DNA of 64,000 nt from assembly GCA_017519185.1 (NCBI GenBank), contig JAFWSX010000024.1, positions 1-64,000 on the forward strand, given 5' to 3'. Below the pieces are notes generated by a model. The model saw nothing but the letters and a program-made list of their open reading frames with translations. It ran no database searches and was not told where the DNA came from. Each line of letters starts with the position of its first letter. The first letter of the stretch is position 1. Origin of the DNA: Bacteroidales bacterium. Lineage in GTDB: Bacteria; Bacteroidota; Bacteroidia; Bacteroidales; UBA932. Below are positions 41,852-48,945 of this stretch, piece after piece. Made by a program: the position numbers and the translations under genes.

Positions 41852-43388
41852 TGGAGAGCAAGAATATGAGAATTAAGTACACAATGTTTATGCTGGCTGC
41901 CATTCTTGCCGCCTGCACCAATGAACCCCTTCCGGAAACAATTGTCGAAGAGGCTCCTGAGTCATATACTTTGGTCGTGACCGCCACGAAAGGCAATGAT
42001 GATACAACCAAGGCTCTCTCGCTCGACGGCACGACGCTCAACGCCACGTGGGCGGCGGGCGAGACGGTCAGCGTCTATAGCGTGACAGGCGAAGGCTATA
42101 GCGAGAGTGAATCGGCAGAACCCGTAGGCACGCTCACCGCACAGGGCAGCGGCGCTACGACTACGCTCACTGGCACGTTCGACGAGGGCTACACCCCTAC
42201 GGTTGGCGCGAAGCTCAGGCTGAAATTCAACGACAAGCCCGACTATACAACGCAGGAGGGCACGCTCGACTACATCGCCGCCAATTGCGACTATGCCGTG
42301 GCCGATGCAACCATCACCGATGTCACCGACGGCGATGTCACAACCACTGCCGCCTCGTTTGAGAACCAGCAGGCAGTCGTGAAGTTCTCGCTGAAGCGGC
42401 CCGACGGTACCACGCCCGTTGCCGCCACTAGCCTCACGGTGAAGTATGGCACCTCGACCTACAACGTGACGCTCGACACTCCTGCCAGCGACATCTTCGT
42501 CGCCATTCCACGCAAGTCAAACAAGACCGTGACACTCTCCGCCACCAGTGCCGACGGCAACTTCGGTTATGAGAAGATGGGCATTACCTTCGAGAATGGC
42601 AAGTACTACGCCATCGGGGTGAAGATGACAAGGCTGGCGACACTTGGCGACCTCTACTACAGCGATGGCACCTTCAGTGCCACGCTTGAAGCGGGCAAGA
42701 CTCCCATCGGCGTGATTGCCTATCTCGGCACGGATGTATTCAGCGAGAACGGTGCCACCCTGCGCGACGGCGCGACCACGCTCCAAAGCCACGGCCTGGT
42801 GCTCTGCCTGAAAGACATCGCAAACGTGAACTGGAGAAAAAATCAGCTTGAGGGCGGGCCGGCAACTGTGATTGACTTCCATGCTGAAGCCATTGTGGAT
42901 GACAGCGGTGACTTGACGCGCACTACCAACGTCAGCGGCTACACCAACACGAAGTTCCTGGCGGAGAAGGCGGATGCCGCGAATAACTATCCCGCCGCCT
43001 ATCGGGTCTGGAACTACTCGACGCTCACTGCCCCCGCCACAACCACGGGCTGGTTCATGCCCAGCATGCAACAGTGGGTGAAGATGCTGACCGCCCTCGG
43101 CGGTATGAGCGAGGTGACATTGCATGGCGGGCATGGAAAGACCCCAGCCTGACAACAATCCATAATTTGGAAGCAGCGATGACGAAAGCCGGGGATAAAG
43201 GTACCGCCTACGACGGCATGGCTGATGACTACAGACAATACTGGTCAAGTTCAGAGACTACCGCTGGAGCAGCCACGGTAATATATGTTTCGCCGACAAT
43301 ATCTGGCGGTCAACAAGGCTTAGTCATAACAAACTCTTCAAAAGCATCTTATTGGGATTGTTACGTCCGCCCCGTGCTGGCGTTCTGA
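41851..43388 (+). pseudogene. Fimbrillin/FISUMP-type surface lipoprotein, frameshifted
   Basis: From the ATG at 41851 (or 41866) the product has a lipoprotein signal (FMLAAILAAC), a fimbrillin-like N-terminal part (LNATWAAGETVSVYSVTG, ASDIFVAIPRKSNKTVTLSA) and a C-terminal FISUMP-like region (TTGWFMPSMQQWVKMLTALG). That frame stops at 43152 after an unnatural tail, while the -1 frame continues the family pattern (GDIAWRAWKDPSLTTIHNLE ... YWSSSETTAG ... YWDCYVRPVLAF) to TGA at 43388. One base seems lost near 43112. Either a recent pseudogene, a phase-variable gene or an assembly error. A strong terminator follows. Confidence 0.8.
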
Positions 43389-43404
43389 TGGGGGCGAGAT
43401 GAAT

Positions 43405-43440
43405 AACCGGGAGTGCAAGACGCTTGCGCTCCCGGTTTCG
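43405..43440 (+). terminator. Intrinsic terminator after the fimbrillin-like gene
   Basis: AACCGGGAG (43405-43413) pairs with CTCCCGGTT (43429-43437) and inner GCAAG/CTTGC extends the stem over a three-base loop; TTTCGTTT follows. Seventeen bases after the stop at 43388. Confidence 0.85.
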
Positions 43441-43693
43441 TTTCCCGGAAGGAATCTGCACATCCAAAGCACCATCAGGTGCTATCTTCGCCACTTTGGA
43501 TATGATCTGAGTCTTTTATATCAGGGTCGATACAAACAGGCTGACGTCTATTGATCCAGAGCTGTTGCTTCGGGGAGTTAAGCACGATGTCACGATATGA
43601 TTGCTTGAATGCAAGCGATAACGACAGCCTTTCCGTATCTGCGTCCAGCAAGCAGTTCACCATGCGTGCTTCTCAATGGACTGCAACCACCCG
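43441..43693. other. Gap without recognisable gene
   Basis: No gene that I can support. Short open frames on both strands look like chance. The stretch joins the end of the fimbrillin cassette to the duplicated peptidase fragment. Confidence 0.5.
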
Positions 43694-43774
43694 GCCGTGA
43701 TGCAGGCTGTCACCGCCTACGACCTTGCCAACCTGAATCGCCTCCTGTCCCGCGAAGGATTGTACAAGGATTAG
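43694..43774 (+). pseudogene. Duplicated 3' end of the M28 peptidase gene
   Basis: These 81 bases encode AVMQAVTAYDLANLN and RLLSREGLYKD plus a stop, matching the last 26 codons of the M28 peptidase (AVIQAVTAYGLANLN, HLLSREGLYKD) with only a few substitutions. There is no start or upstream homology. It precedes OMP copy 2 just as the intact peptidase precedes OMP copy 1, so it is the scar of a segmental duplication. Confidence 0.92.
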
Positions 43775-43801
43775 ACCTTCGCGACGGCCTGCCGGAATCC
43801 T

Positions 43802-44350
43802 CTAGAACGTGAAGCCGGCTGAAACGCCGTAACCTATGTAGTTGATCGTAATTCCCAGCTGCAGATGGGTGAAGTCTGCAATGTTGAAGTCGAGACCTGT
43901 CTTGATTCCGGCATAGGGAATGACTTTGTTGACAGCAAGGGAGGCCGGTATCTGGGCATCGCCATCAAATATCATCCCGAAACCATTGTAATAGTTGACA
44001 AACATGCCTCCTGCCTCGGCTCCTGCATAGATTGAATGCCTGCGGGTCTTGCCAAGCCCGAAGTAATGAGTGTATTCGGCGCGAAGAGGGATGCCCCGGT
44101 AAGCATATTCACCCGGATCGGCATCGATCCACGTGCTGCCCTTGAAGACATATCCCGACTGCAGGCCGACATAGTTTCCCCTGTTTATACGATAGCCCAG
44201 TGACAGGTTTGCCGACTCTTGGGAGTGGATCATGTTTACGAACTCAGCCCTGTAGTTGACGCCGAACTGGAAGCCTTTCATTTCCTTGTCCTGCGCACCG
44301 GCGCCGAAAGTCAGGAGCAGCGCCGCCATTATCACAAATAACTTTTTCAT
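43802..44350 (-). CDS. Small outer-membrane beta-barrel protein, copy 2
   Basis: The 182-residue product has signal peptide MKKLFVIMAALLLTFGAGAQ and is closely similar along its whole length to the protein at 40710-41264 (shared NLSLGYRINRGNYVGLQSGY, STWIDADPG, YTHYFGLG, RHSIYAGAEAGG). The most diverged part is the GFGMIFDGDAQIPASLAVNK segment, probably an extracellular loop. Function unknown. Upstream non-coding sequence is also shared with copy 1. Confidence 0.85.
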   Translation of the reverse strand: MKKLFVIMAALLLTFGAGAQDKEMKGFQFGVNYRAEFVNMIHSQESANLSLGYRINRGNYVGLQSGYVFKGSTWIDADPGEYAYRGIPLRAEYTHYFGLGKTRRHSIYAGAEAGGMFVNYYNGFGMIFDGDAQIPASLAVNKVIPYAGIKTGLDFNIADFTHLQLGITINYIGYGVSAGFTF

Positions 44351-44463
44351 TTCTGTTTTGACGTTTCTTTTCTGTTAAAACACACAAACGTGCCGGATAC
44401 GTCTTTTCATTCTGATTTTTTTTGCTACCAATGGCGTCCGTCCCGCCTCATTAGGTTTTTTCG

Positions 44464-44601
44464 CCAAAGTGTGGAAGGCGGATGCGGCCCAGACGGCGCA
44501 GGAGGCCGGTCTCCCTTCCACAGTGCCCTTTCGGAGGCCGGTGTGGAAGGGTCACAGGCTCTGGAGATGCCTGCAGACAGGCTCAGCATTCCACACTTTG
44601 G
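44464..44601. repeat. 138-bp inverted-end repeat, copy 2
   Basis: Begins CCAAAGTGTGGAAGG and ends ATTCCACACTTTGG, again 138 bp, with the internal pair CCTTCCACAGTG and TGTGGAAGG. Lies upstream of OMP copy 2 in the same relative place as copy 1, so these two were probably copied together. Confidence 0.9.
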
Positions 44602-44655
44602 TGGAAAACCAGACCTGATGGGGAACCTGGCCGGGCTGGCCGCGAGTCACACTTT

Positions 44656-44727
44656 GACGAAAGATATCAGAAGCGCCAGCCAAGGCGCCGTGACGAAAAA
44701 GTCAGAAGCGCCAGCCAAGGCCGCCGT
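44656..44727. repeat. 36-bp head-to-tail tandem duplication at a gene end
   Basis: Units 44656-44691 and 44692-44727 share TCAGAAGCGCCAGCCAAGGC and begin GACGAAA. The second unit contains the last codons and stop of the barrel gene at 44702-45319; the first is a non-coding copy just past its stop. Confidence 0.85.
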
Positions 44728-45319
44728 GGACAAAAGTAGCCAGGATGCTGACGGTCGCCTCGGCGAAACCGTAGACGTGCTCTCCTCCGACACGGAGGGC
44801 TATGGGTGTGAGCGATGGCACCGGCATGAAGCCCATGGCAGTGGAAAGGCCGGCTCCGAAACCGCTGTATAAGAGGACGGCATTCTGGGGATTCCAGAGA
44901 TGACGGTATTGGAACAATATAGAAAATTCCGGGGATGACTCCAGAGTGCCGGCAGGCTGGCCTTCTTCAATATTCAATCTCGGCTGTCCTGAGGGGTCGA
45001 CACCGAAGACAGGACATTTTATCAGTTTGTTATGGTTCCAGGAAGTCCCTGCGCTTACGGTGAGTTCCGACTTGGCATTTATGCGGAATACTCCGGTAAG
45101 AGTGACTACAGGATGGAAGCAGTCTTCATCATTGGCGACCAGGCTTTTCTGCGCGAGCCGCTGCTGGACGGAGCGGCTGGGAGTGTCGCTCATATACAGC
45201 GGGGATATTCCTGTGCCGACCTCAACGGAGAATGACTTTACTGCATCTTCCCGCTCCTGGGCAAATGCAGCAGTGACGGCACACAGTAGCGCCGCAACCA
45301 ATGCAAGACGTTTTTTCAT
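44702..45319 (-). CDS. Outer-membrane beta-barrel protein in a rSAM/lipoprotein operon
   Basis: The 205-residue product has a signal peptide (ends TAAFAQ) and a barrel-like pattern of alternating strands (FSVEVGTGISPLYMS, SELTVSAGTSWNHNKLI, FSILFQYRHLWNPQNAVLLY) with a C-terminal GWRF. Its start overlaps the stop of the lipoprotein gene (ATGA), so the two are translationally coupled. Function unknown; a surface partner of the lipoprotein is a reasonable guess. Confidence 0.75.
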   Translation of the reverse strand: MKKRLALVAALLCAVTAAFAQEREDAVKSFSVEVGTGISPLYMSDTPSRSVQQRLAQKSLVANDEDCFHPVVTLTGVFRINAKSELTVSAGTSWNHNKLIKCPVFGVDPSGQPRLNIEEGQPAGTLESSPEFSILFQYRHLWNPQNAVLLYSGFGAGLSTAMGFMPVPSLTPIALRVGGEHVYGFAEATVSILATFVHGGLGWRF

Positions 45320-45699
45320 CGTTTCTGCTCGAGCCTGATGAGAATCTCCCTGTCGCGGAGGTCGGCGATGACAGTGTCTTTTGCGCTGTATTTTCCTTCA
45401 GGATCTTCGAACTTCAGGAACGGACCTTCGAGATTTCTCATATAAGGGATGGTTGTGCGGCACTTTCCGTCGGCGTCTGTGATTCCCAGTTCATATTTGT
45501 TCTGGCCCTCGACACGGTTCGCGCTGATGACTATGCCTTCAAGCGGTTCTCCGGTATCTTCGGCCACCAGGGAAAATGACATCGGAGCCTCCCCTCCTTC
45601 ACCGAACATCGAAGGCTGAGGGGTGCCGTAGCAGGCCTGTACCACGAAGAGTGCACTGGTGAGCGACAGTCCTTTGAGTAAATTCCTGAAAAGTTTCAT
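45316..45699 (-). CDS. Putative lipoprotein of the rSAM/lipoprotein system
   Basis: The 127-residue product has a lipoprotein signal with Cys23 (FVVQAC) directly followed by YGTPQPSMFG, then a small carboxypeptidase-regulatory-like/Ig domain (VAEDTGEPLEGIVISANRVE, ITDADGKCRTTIPY). Lipoproteins with an early YG.P motif encoded next to a dedicated radical SAM/SPASM enzyme are a recognised Bacteroidota pair (TIGR04133/TIGR04134 as I recall them). Whether the enzyme modifies this lipoprotein has not, to my knowledge, been shown. Confidence 0.78.
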   Translation of the reverse strand: MKLFRNLLKGLSLTSALFVVQACYGTPQPSMFGEGGEAPMSFSLVAEDTGEPLEGIVISANRVEGQNKYELGITDADGKCRTTIPYMRNLEGPFLKFEDPEGKYSAKDTVIADLRDREILIRLEQKR

Positions 45700-45721
45700 A
45701 GCTGATAGACTTTATGTAAAG

Positions 45722-46774
45722 TTAATGAATTGTTTGGGAATAATGGCACTGAAGGGCATCCAGACAAGTGCCGTGCCAGTTGTGCATCCCGCCTCCGAGG
45801 CAGTCGCGCCATTGCGGGCATTTTTCGCAGCGGCCTTTCCGTGCCCAGCTGCGGTCACGGAAAGGCTGGAAGCGGTCGTTCCATACCTGCCAGAGACTGT
45901 CTTCGCGGATATTGCCTTGCGAGAACCGGTCCCGGTCGATGTTCGGACAGGCACAGATGCGGCCGTCGATGAGCACCGAAGCGATGTTCACGCCGGCGTG
46001 GCAGAAGAAGCGGCCGTCGCGGACCTTCTCTTCGTAGCGGCCGACATAGCCTTCGCAGCTGAACGTTACGTTCATCGTTCCTCCTTCTCCCCGCTTCTGC
46101 CGTATGAATTCCATCAGGGTCCTGAACTCTGCGTCAGACAGTTTCATATCCGGATCGCTGGCAGCGCGCCCGATGGGGATGACAGTAAACAGCCGCCATT
46201 GCTTCAGGCCAGTGGCCTTGAGGAGGTCGTACATCCCGGGGAGTTCGCCGATGTTCCTTTTGTTGACGCAGGTCACCACGTCGCCATTGACGCGCGGGTC
46301 ACGGGCAAAGGCATTGATGGCCCGCAGCGCGCGTGAGTAGCTGCCCGGAATTCCACGCATCCACTCGTGGGATGCTTCCAGGCCGTCGAGGCTCACCGTC
46401 ACTGCACCAAGCCCGGCCTCAACCAGCTTCAGGTGCAGCGCATCGTCATAAAGCCAGCCGTTCGAGACCAGACTCCAAAGCAGGTCTCTCTTGCGCAGTT
46501 CCATTCCTATCTCCAGTATGTCCGGGCGCAGGAGCGGTTCCCCTCCGGTGAGAACCACATTGAAGTTCTTTGCGCGCTCCTTCTGCGGAATTGTATCCAC
46601 GGCAGCAAGGAAATCCGCCAGGGGCATATCCTTCTCCCGCTCAGCTATCCCGCAGTCGCTTCCGCAATGACGGCAGCAGAAGTTGCACCGTGTGGTGCAC
46701 TCCCAGAAGAGATAGTTGAGTTCGTGAACTCTTATCTCATTGTTTCGCAATGCGCGGAAGAGGATCGGATTCAT
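45722..46774 (-). CDS. Radical SAM/SPASM enzyme of the rSAM/lipoprotein system
   Basis: The 350-residue protein has the SAM-cluster motif C26-x3-C30-x2-C33 (ECTTRCNFC), the GGEPLLRPD motif that contacts SAM, and a Cys-rich SPASM C-terminus (FCHAGVNIASVLIDGRICAC; CEKCPQWRDCLGGGMHNWHG; CLDALQC) able to bind auxiliary Fe-S clusters. SPASM enzymes usually modify peptides or proteins. It leads a three-gene operon with the lipoprotein (22 bases on) and a barrel protein. A near-match -7 box (TAAGTTTC, minus strand, near 46791-46798) lies just upstream. Confidence 0.9.
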   Translation of the reverse strand: MNPILFRALRNNEIRVHELNYLFWECTTRCNFCCRHCGSDCGIAEREKDMPLADFLAAVDTIPQKERAKNFNVVLTGGEPLLRPDILEIGMELRKRDLLWSLVSNGWLYDDALHLKLVEAGLGAVTVSLDGLEASHEWMRGIPGSYSRALRAINAFARDPRVNGDVVTCVNKRNIGELPGMYDLLKATGLKQWRLFTVIPIGRAASDPDMKLSDAEFRTLMEFIRQKRGEGGTMNVTFSCEGYVGRYEEKVRDGRFFCHAGVNIASVLIDGRICACPNIDRDRFSQGNIREDSLWQVWNDRFQPFRDRSWARKGRCEKCPQWRDCLGGGMHNWHGTCLDALQCHYSQTIH

Positions 46775-46878
46775 ATACTATATAAACGCAAGAAACTTAA
46801 AAATACGTCTTTTTTTGTTCATTTTCCACTACTCTCCAATATTTCAGGATTACTGCCAAGATGTGTTCTGAATGCCAG

Positions 46879-47016
46879 CCAAAGTGTGGAAGGAGGATGT
46901 GGCTCAGATAGCGCAGGAGGCCGATTGTCCTTCCACAGTGCCCGTTCCAAGGCCGGTGTGGAAGGGCGAACCCCGTTTTAGCATACTCCAGCGCGGTTAC
47001 GCCTTCCACACTTTGG
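46879..47016. repeat. 138-bp inverted-end repeat, copy 3
   Basis: Begins CCAAAGTGTGGAAGG and ends with its perfect reverse complement CCTTCCACACTTTGG; internal CCTTCCACAGTG and TGTGGAAGG are also present. It lies in the gap between the rSAM operon and the first LytTR gene, outside the OMP duplication, so it moved or arose independently of it. Confidence 0.9.
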
Positions 47017-47060
47017 CGGAAAATCGATCCTCCCGTCTGGCGGGAACACAACACGCAACC

Positions 47061-47768
47061 CTATTCTGACGTTTTCAGCACAAGGCTTACTGCTTCTCTA
47101 TACTTTCGAGACACCGGAAGGCTCGCACTGCCTACGGAAACCGCATCAGTGTCGGCCGAAGAAATATGATTGATATTGACCAGATAAGATCTGTGAATCC
47201 GGAGGAAATCTTCACCCAGCAGGTTCTCCCATTGGCTGATTCCAGTCTTGTTACGGTATGATTCTCCAGTCACAGTTATGATGCGCACCTCGGTATCGTT
47301 AGACTCGATATACGCAATATCGGCCATGTTAAGTGTGACACTTTTCCTGTCTGAGAAGAAAGTGATATTACGGTCTTTGGACTTGTATCTTTTGTCAAGC
47401 CATCTGGTCCAGGCATAATCTCCCAAGGAAAGAGCCGTCAGTATGAGTCCCAGGAAAGCAGGATTAATCAGCATCGGAGATACTTCTTTTCCGCTATGCC
47501 CCATTCCCCCATCAATGATGGTAGCCAAAACGGAATAGTGCAGTACGACAATCAGCAGGATTACGGCGACGACAACAGCCAGCGACAAATATATTTTGTC
47601 CATCGGCTTCCGAGCCTTAGGCATAAGGTATTCAAGTGCAAGCGAACAAGGGCAGAAAACCAGTCCAAGCAAAACTGCCTGGACAAGAGTGTAATCCAGA
47701 CTCATAAGGATAGCGGCCAATAAAACTATAGCAGCCAGCCAGTATGCGATGCGTCCCAGTGTTCTCAT
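47061..47768 (-). CDS. Membrane-anchored LytTR transcription regulator 1
   Basis: The 235-residue product has four predicted membrane segments (about 8-24, 30-46, 60-83, 102-117) and a C-terminal LytTR DNA-binding domain (about 134-230; SVTLNMADIAYIESND, FLRIHRSYLVNINHIS, LPVSRKY). There is no receiver domain, so the signal must be sensed through the membrane part. Divergent from the ExbB-like gene at 47912, whose promoter carries a 21-bp direct repeat fit for a LytTR dimer. Paralogue of the gene at 48946. Confidence 0.9.
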   Translation of the reverse strand: MRTLGRIAYWLAAIVLLAAILMSLDYTLVQAVLLGLVFCPCSLALEYLMPKARKPMDKIYLSLAVVVAVILLIVVLHYSVLATIIDGGMGHSGKEVSPMLINPAFLGLILTALSLGDYAWTRWLDKRYKSKDRNITFFSDRKSVTLNMADIAYIESNDTEVRIITVTGESYRNKTGISQWENLLGEDFLRIHRSYLVNINHISSADTDAVSVGSASLPVSRKYREAVSLVLKTSE

Positions 47769-47775
47769 AGCAAGA

Positions 47776-47783
47776 CAAAAATA
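47776..47783 (-). promoter_or_regulatory. -7 box of LytTR regulator 1
   Basis: On the minus strand TATTTTTG (47783-47776) matches TAnnTTTG, with CTTG 20 bases upstream as a possible -33. It ends seven bases before the ATG, so the leader is nearly absent. Confidence 0.65.
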
Positions 47784-47823
47784 GACATTTCCATAGGCGT
47801 CTGCAAGCAGGAACTCGTTACAG

Positions 47824-47888
47824 GAGGTTTTGACAGGTCTGCAAAGGGTTTCAACTTTGGCTCATACGTATAGCCTGCAGTAACTTTG
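47824..47888 (+). promoter_or_regulatory. Putative LytTR operator and promoter of ExbB-like gene 1
   Basis: GAGGTTTTGAC (47824-47834) and AGGGTTTCAAC (47845-47855) form a direct repeat with exactly 21-bp period; 25 bases later comes the -7 box TAACTTTG (47881-47888), 23 bases before the ATG. LytTR proteins bind paired direct repeats about two helical turns apart. The same design is found before ExbB-like gene 2. Confidence 0.72.
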
Positions 47889-47911
47889 CATCAAACCAAA
47901 ACAGTTAAGCC

Positions 47912-48301
47912 ATGAAAGAAGAAATCATCTATGTTGTGGATTCACTGGGTGTGAGTCATCCGCAAACTATTGAAAGGGCAAGTGAGCCTATCACTCATTT
48001 TTTCGTAGATGGTGGCCTTGCCGGAATGATCGTCATCACGCTCCTTCTGATTGCACTTTTTATCGCAGCGTGGAAAGCTCCCCGCTGGGTCAAGGAAATA
48101 GGCATAGGCGCACTGGTAGTGTCCGTCTTCTGGAGTCTGCTCGGCTTTGCCCAGGCATTGGATACCATCCAGAGATTTGGGGACGTTCCTTTCTCAGTCG
48201 TGTGCGGCGGTATGAAAGTGTGTCTTATCAGCACTTTTTACGGCCTTATCGTCTACTTCATCTCCCTTGTAATCCGCGTCATCCAGAAACCGAGGATATA
48301 G
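47912..48301 (+). CDS. Small ExbB/TolQ/MotA-like membrane protein 1
   Basis: The 129-residue product has about three membrane segments (about 33-53, 66-82, 98-122) and reads FFVDGGLAGMIVITLLLIAL, KAPRWVKEIGIGALVVSV and GGMKVCLISTFYGLIVYFIS, the pattern of short stand-alone MotA/TolQ/ExbB channel-family proteins of Bacteroidota. No ExbD/TolR partner is nearby. Strong paralogue of 48443-48790. Divergent from LytTR regulator 1 and probably its target. Channel function is family inference. Confidence 0.7.
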   Translation: MKEEIIYVVDSLGVSHPQTIERASEPITHFFVDGGLAGMIVITLLLIALFIAAWKAPRWVKEIGIGALVVSVFWSLLGFAQALDTIQRFGDVPFSVVCGGMKVCLISTFYGLIVYFISLVIRVIQKPRI

Positions 48302-48331
48302 CTAGCAATTTGTTTTTTTAGGTCACCGATA

Positions 48332-48369
48332 AAAGCAGAACGGGGCAATACAAAATCCTGTTCTGCTTT
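48332..48369. terminator. Hairpin terminator between the two convergent ExbB-like genes
   Basis: AAAGCAGAAC (48332-48341) pairs perfectly with GTTCTGCTTT (48360-48369) and inner CGGG/CCTG (one G-U) extends it. A run of T follows the stem weakly (TGTTGTTTA). It is placed to serve both converging genes. Confidence 0.65.
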
Positions 48370-48442
48370 GTTGTTTATTCCATACCTATCATTAGATATA
48401 CTTGCAGACTTCCACGTATGGCAGGAACAAAACGAGTAGAAG

Positions 48443-48790
48443 TTATAGCCTCGGCTTCTGGATAATGCAGACGAGCAGCGAAACGAGATAGATTATGACA
48501 CCATAGATGACAGGTATCATCGCCACTTTCCATCCGCCGAGCAGGACATCAGGGGAAACAAGATCGTAAATACTGGAAACCGTTTCAGTTTGAAACTGAG
48601 CGACTTCCTGTAATGCAGTAAACATCTGACGAAGGCCCAGCAGTAACGAAAGAAATCCAAACGCCATTGCAAACGCACCGATTTCCTTCACCCAACGGGG
48701 AGCCTTCCACGCAGCGAAAAAGATTGCAACCAAGAGAGCGGTGAGCACCGACATAAAAACAGGACCGCCTTCAATGAATAATCTAAACAT
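48443..48790 (-). CDS. Small ExbB/TolQ/MotA-like membrane protein 2
   Basis: The 115-residue product (MFRLFIEGGPVFMSVLTALL start, three membrane segments, GGWKVAMIPVIYGVIIYLVS end) belongs to the same short MotA/TolQ/ExbB-like family as 47912-48301; KAPRWVKEIG and IQKPR are shared. The ATG at 48790 is chosen because a longer frame to 48835 would start inside the -7 box. The EGGPVFM motif is typical of this family. Regulated promoter described at 48825-48888. Confidence 0.72.
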   Translation of the reverse strand: MFRLFIEGGPVFMSVLTALLVAIFFAAWKAPRWVKEIGAFAMAFGFLSLLLGLRQMFTALQEVAQFQTETVSSIYDLVSPDVLLGGWKVAMIPVIYGVIIYLVSLLVCIIQKPRL

Positions 48791-48824
48791 AGCAGTAAGT
48801 ATTAATTGGTTAGAAATTCTGTTG

Positions 48825-48888
48825 CAAAGATACATCTCACCACGGCAGGCTACTAAGTCAAATCCCCATAGACGATTGTCAAAACCCC
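48825..48888 (-). promoter_or_regulatory. Putative LytTR operator and promoter of ExbB-like gene 2
   Basis: On the minus strand GGGGTTTTGAC (48888-48878) and GGGGATTTGAC (48867-48857) repeat with exactly 21-bp period, ten of eleven bases alike; 24 bases later comes -7 box TATCTTTG (48832-48825), some 34 bases before the ATG. Same architecture as 47824-47888. Confidence 0.75.
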
Positions 48889-48930
48889 ATCTTCTCCATT
48901 AAGGGACGCCGGTCATTGAAAAACTAATGA

Positions 48931-48938
48931 TATATTTG
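48931..48938 (+). promoter_or_regulatory. -7 box of LytTR regulator 2
   Basis: TATATTTG is a full TAnnTTTG match ending seven bases before the ATG at 48946, implying a nearly leaderless message. No clear -33. Confidence 0.65.
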
Positions 48939-48945
48939 TCTGCGA

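Noticed and set aside
43475-43663. A 62-codon minus-strand frame between the fimbrillin cassette and the peptidase fragment
   Set aside because: No homologue pattern, no promoter, no neighbour coupling; most likely chance.
41705-46774. Idea that the radical SAM enzyme modifies the 48-residue peptide
   Set aside because: They are nearly 4 kb apart on opposite strands, and the enzyme has its own adjacent lipoprotein partner; nothing links the two.
41377-47016. CRISPR array made of the repeated 138-bp units
   Set aside because: Only three copies, kilobases apart, with inverted ends and genes between; no spacer pattern and no cas genes.
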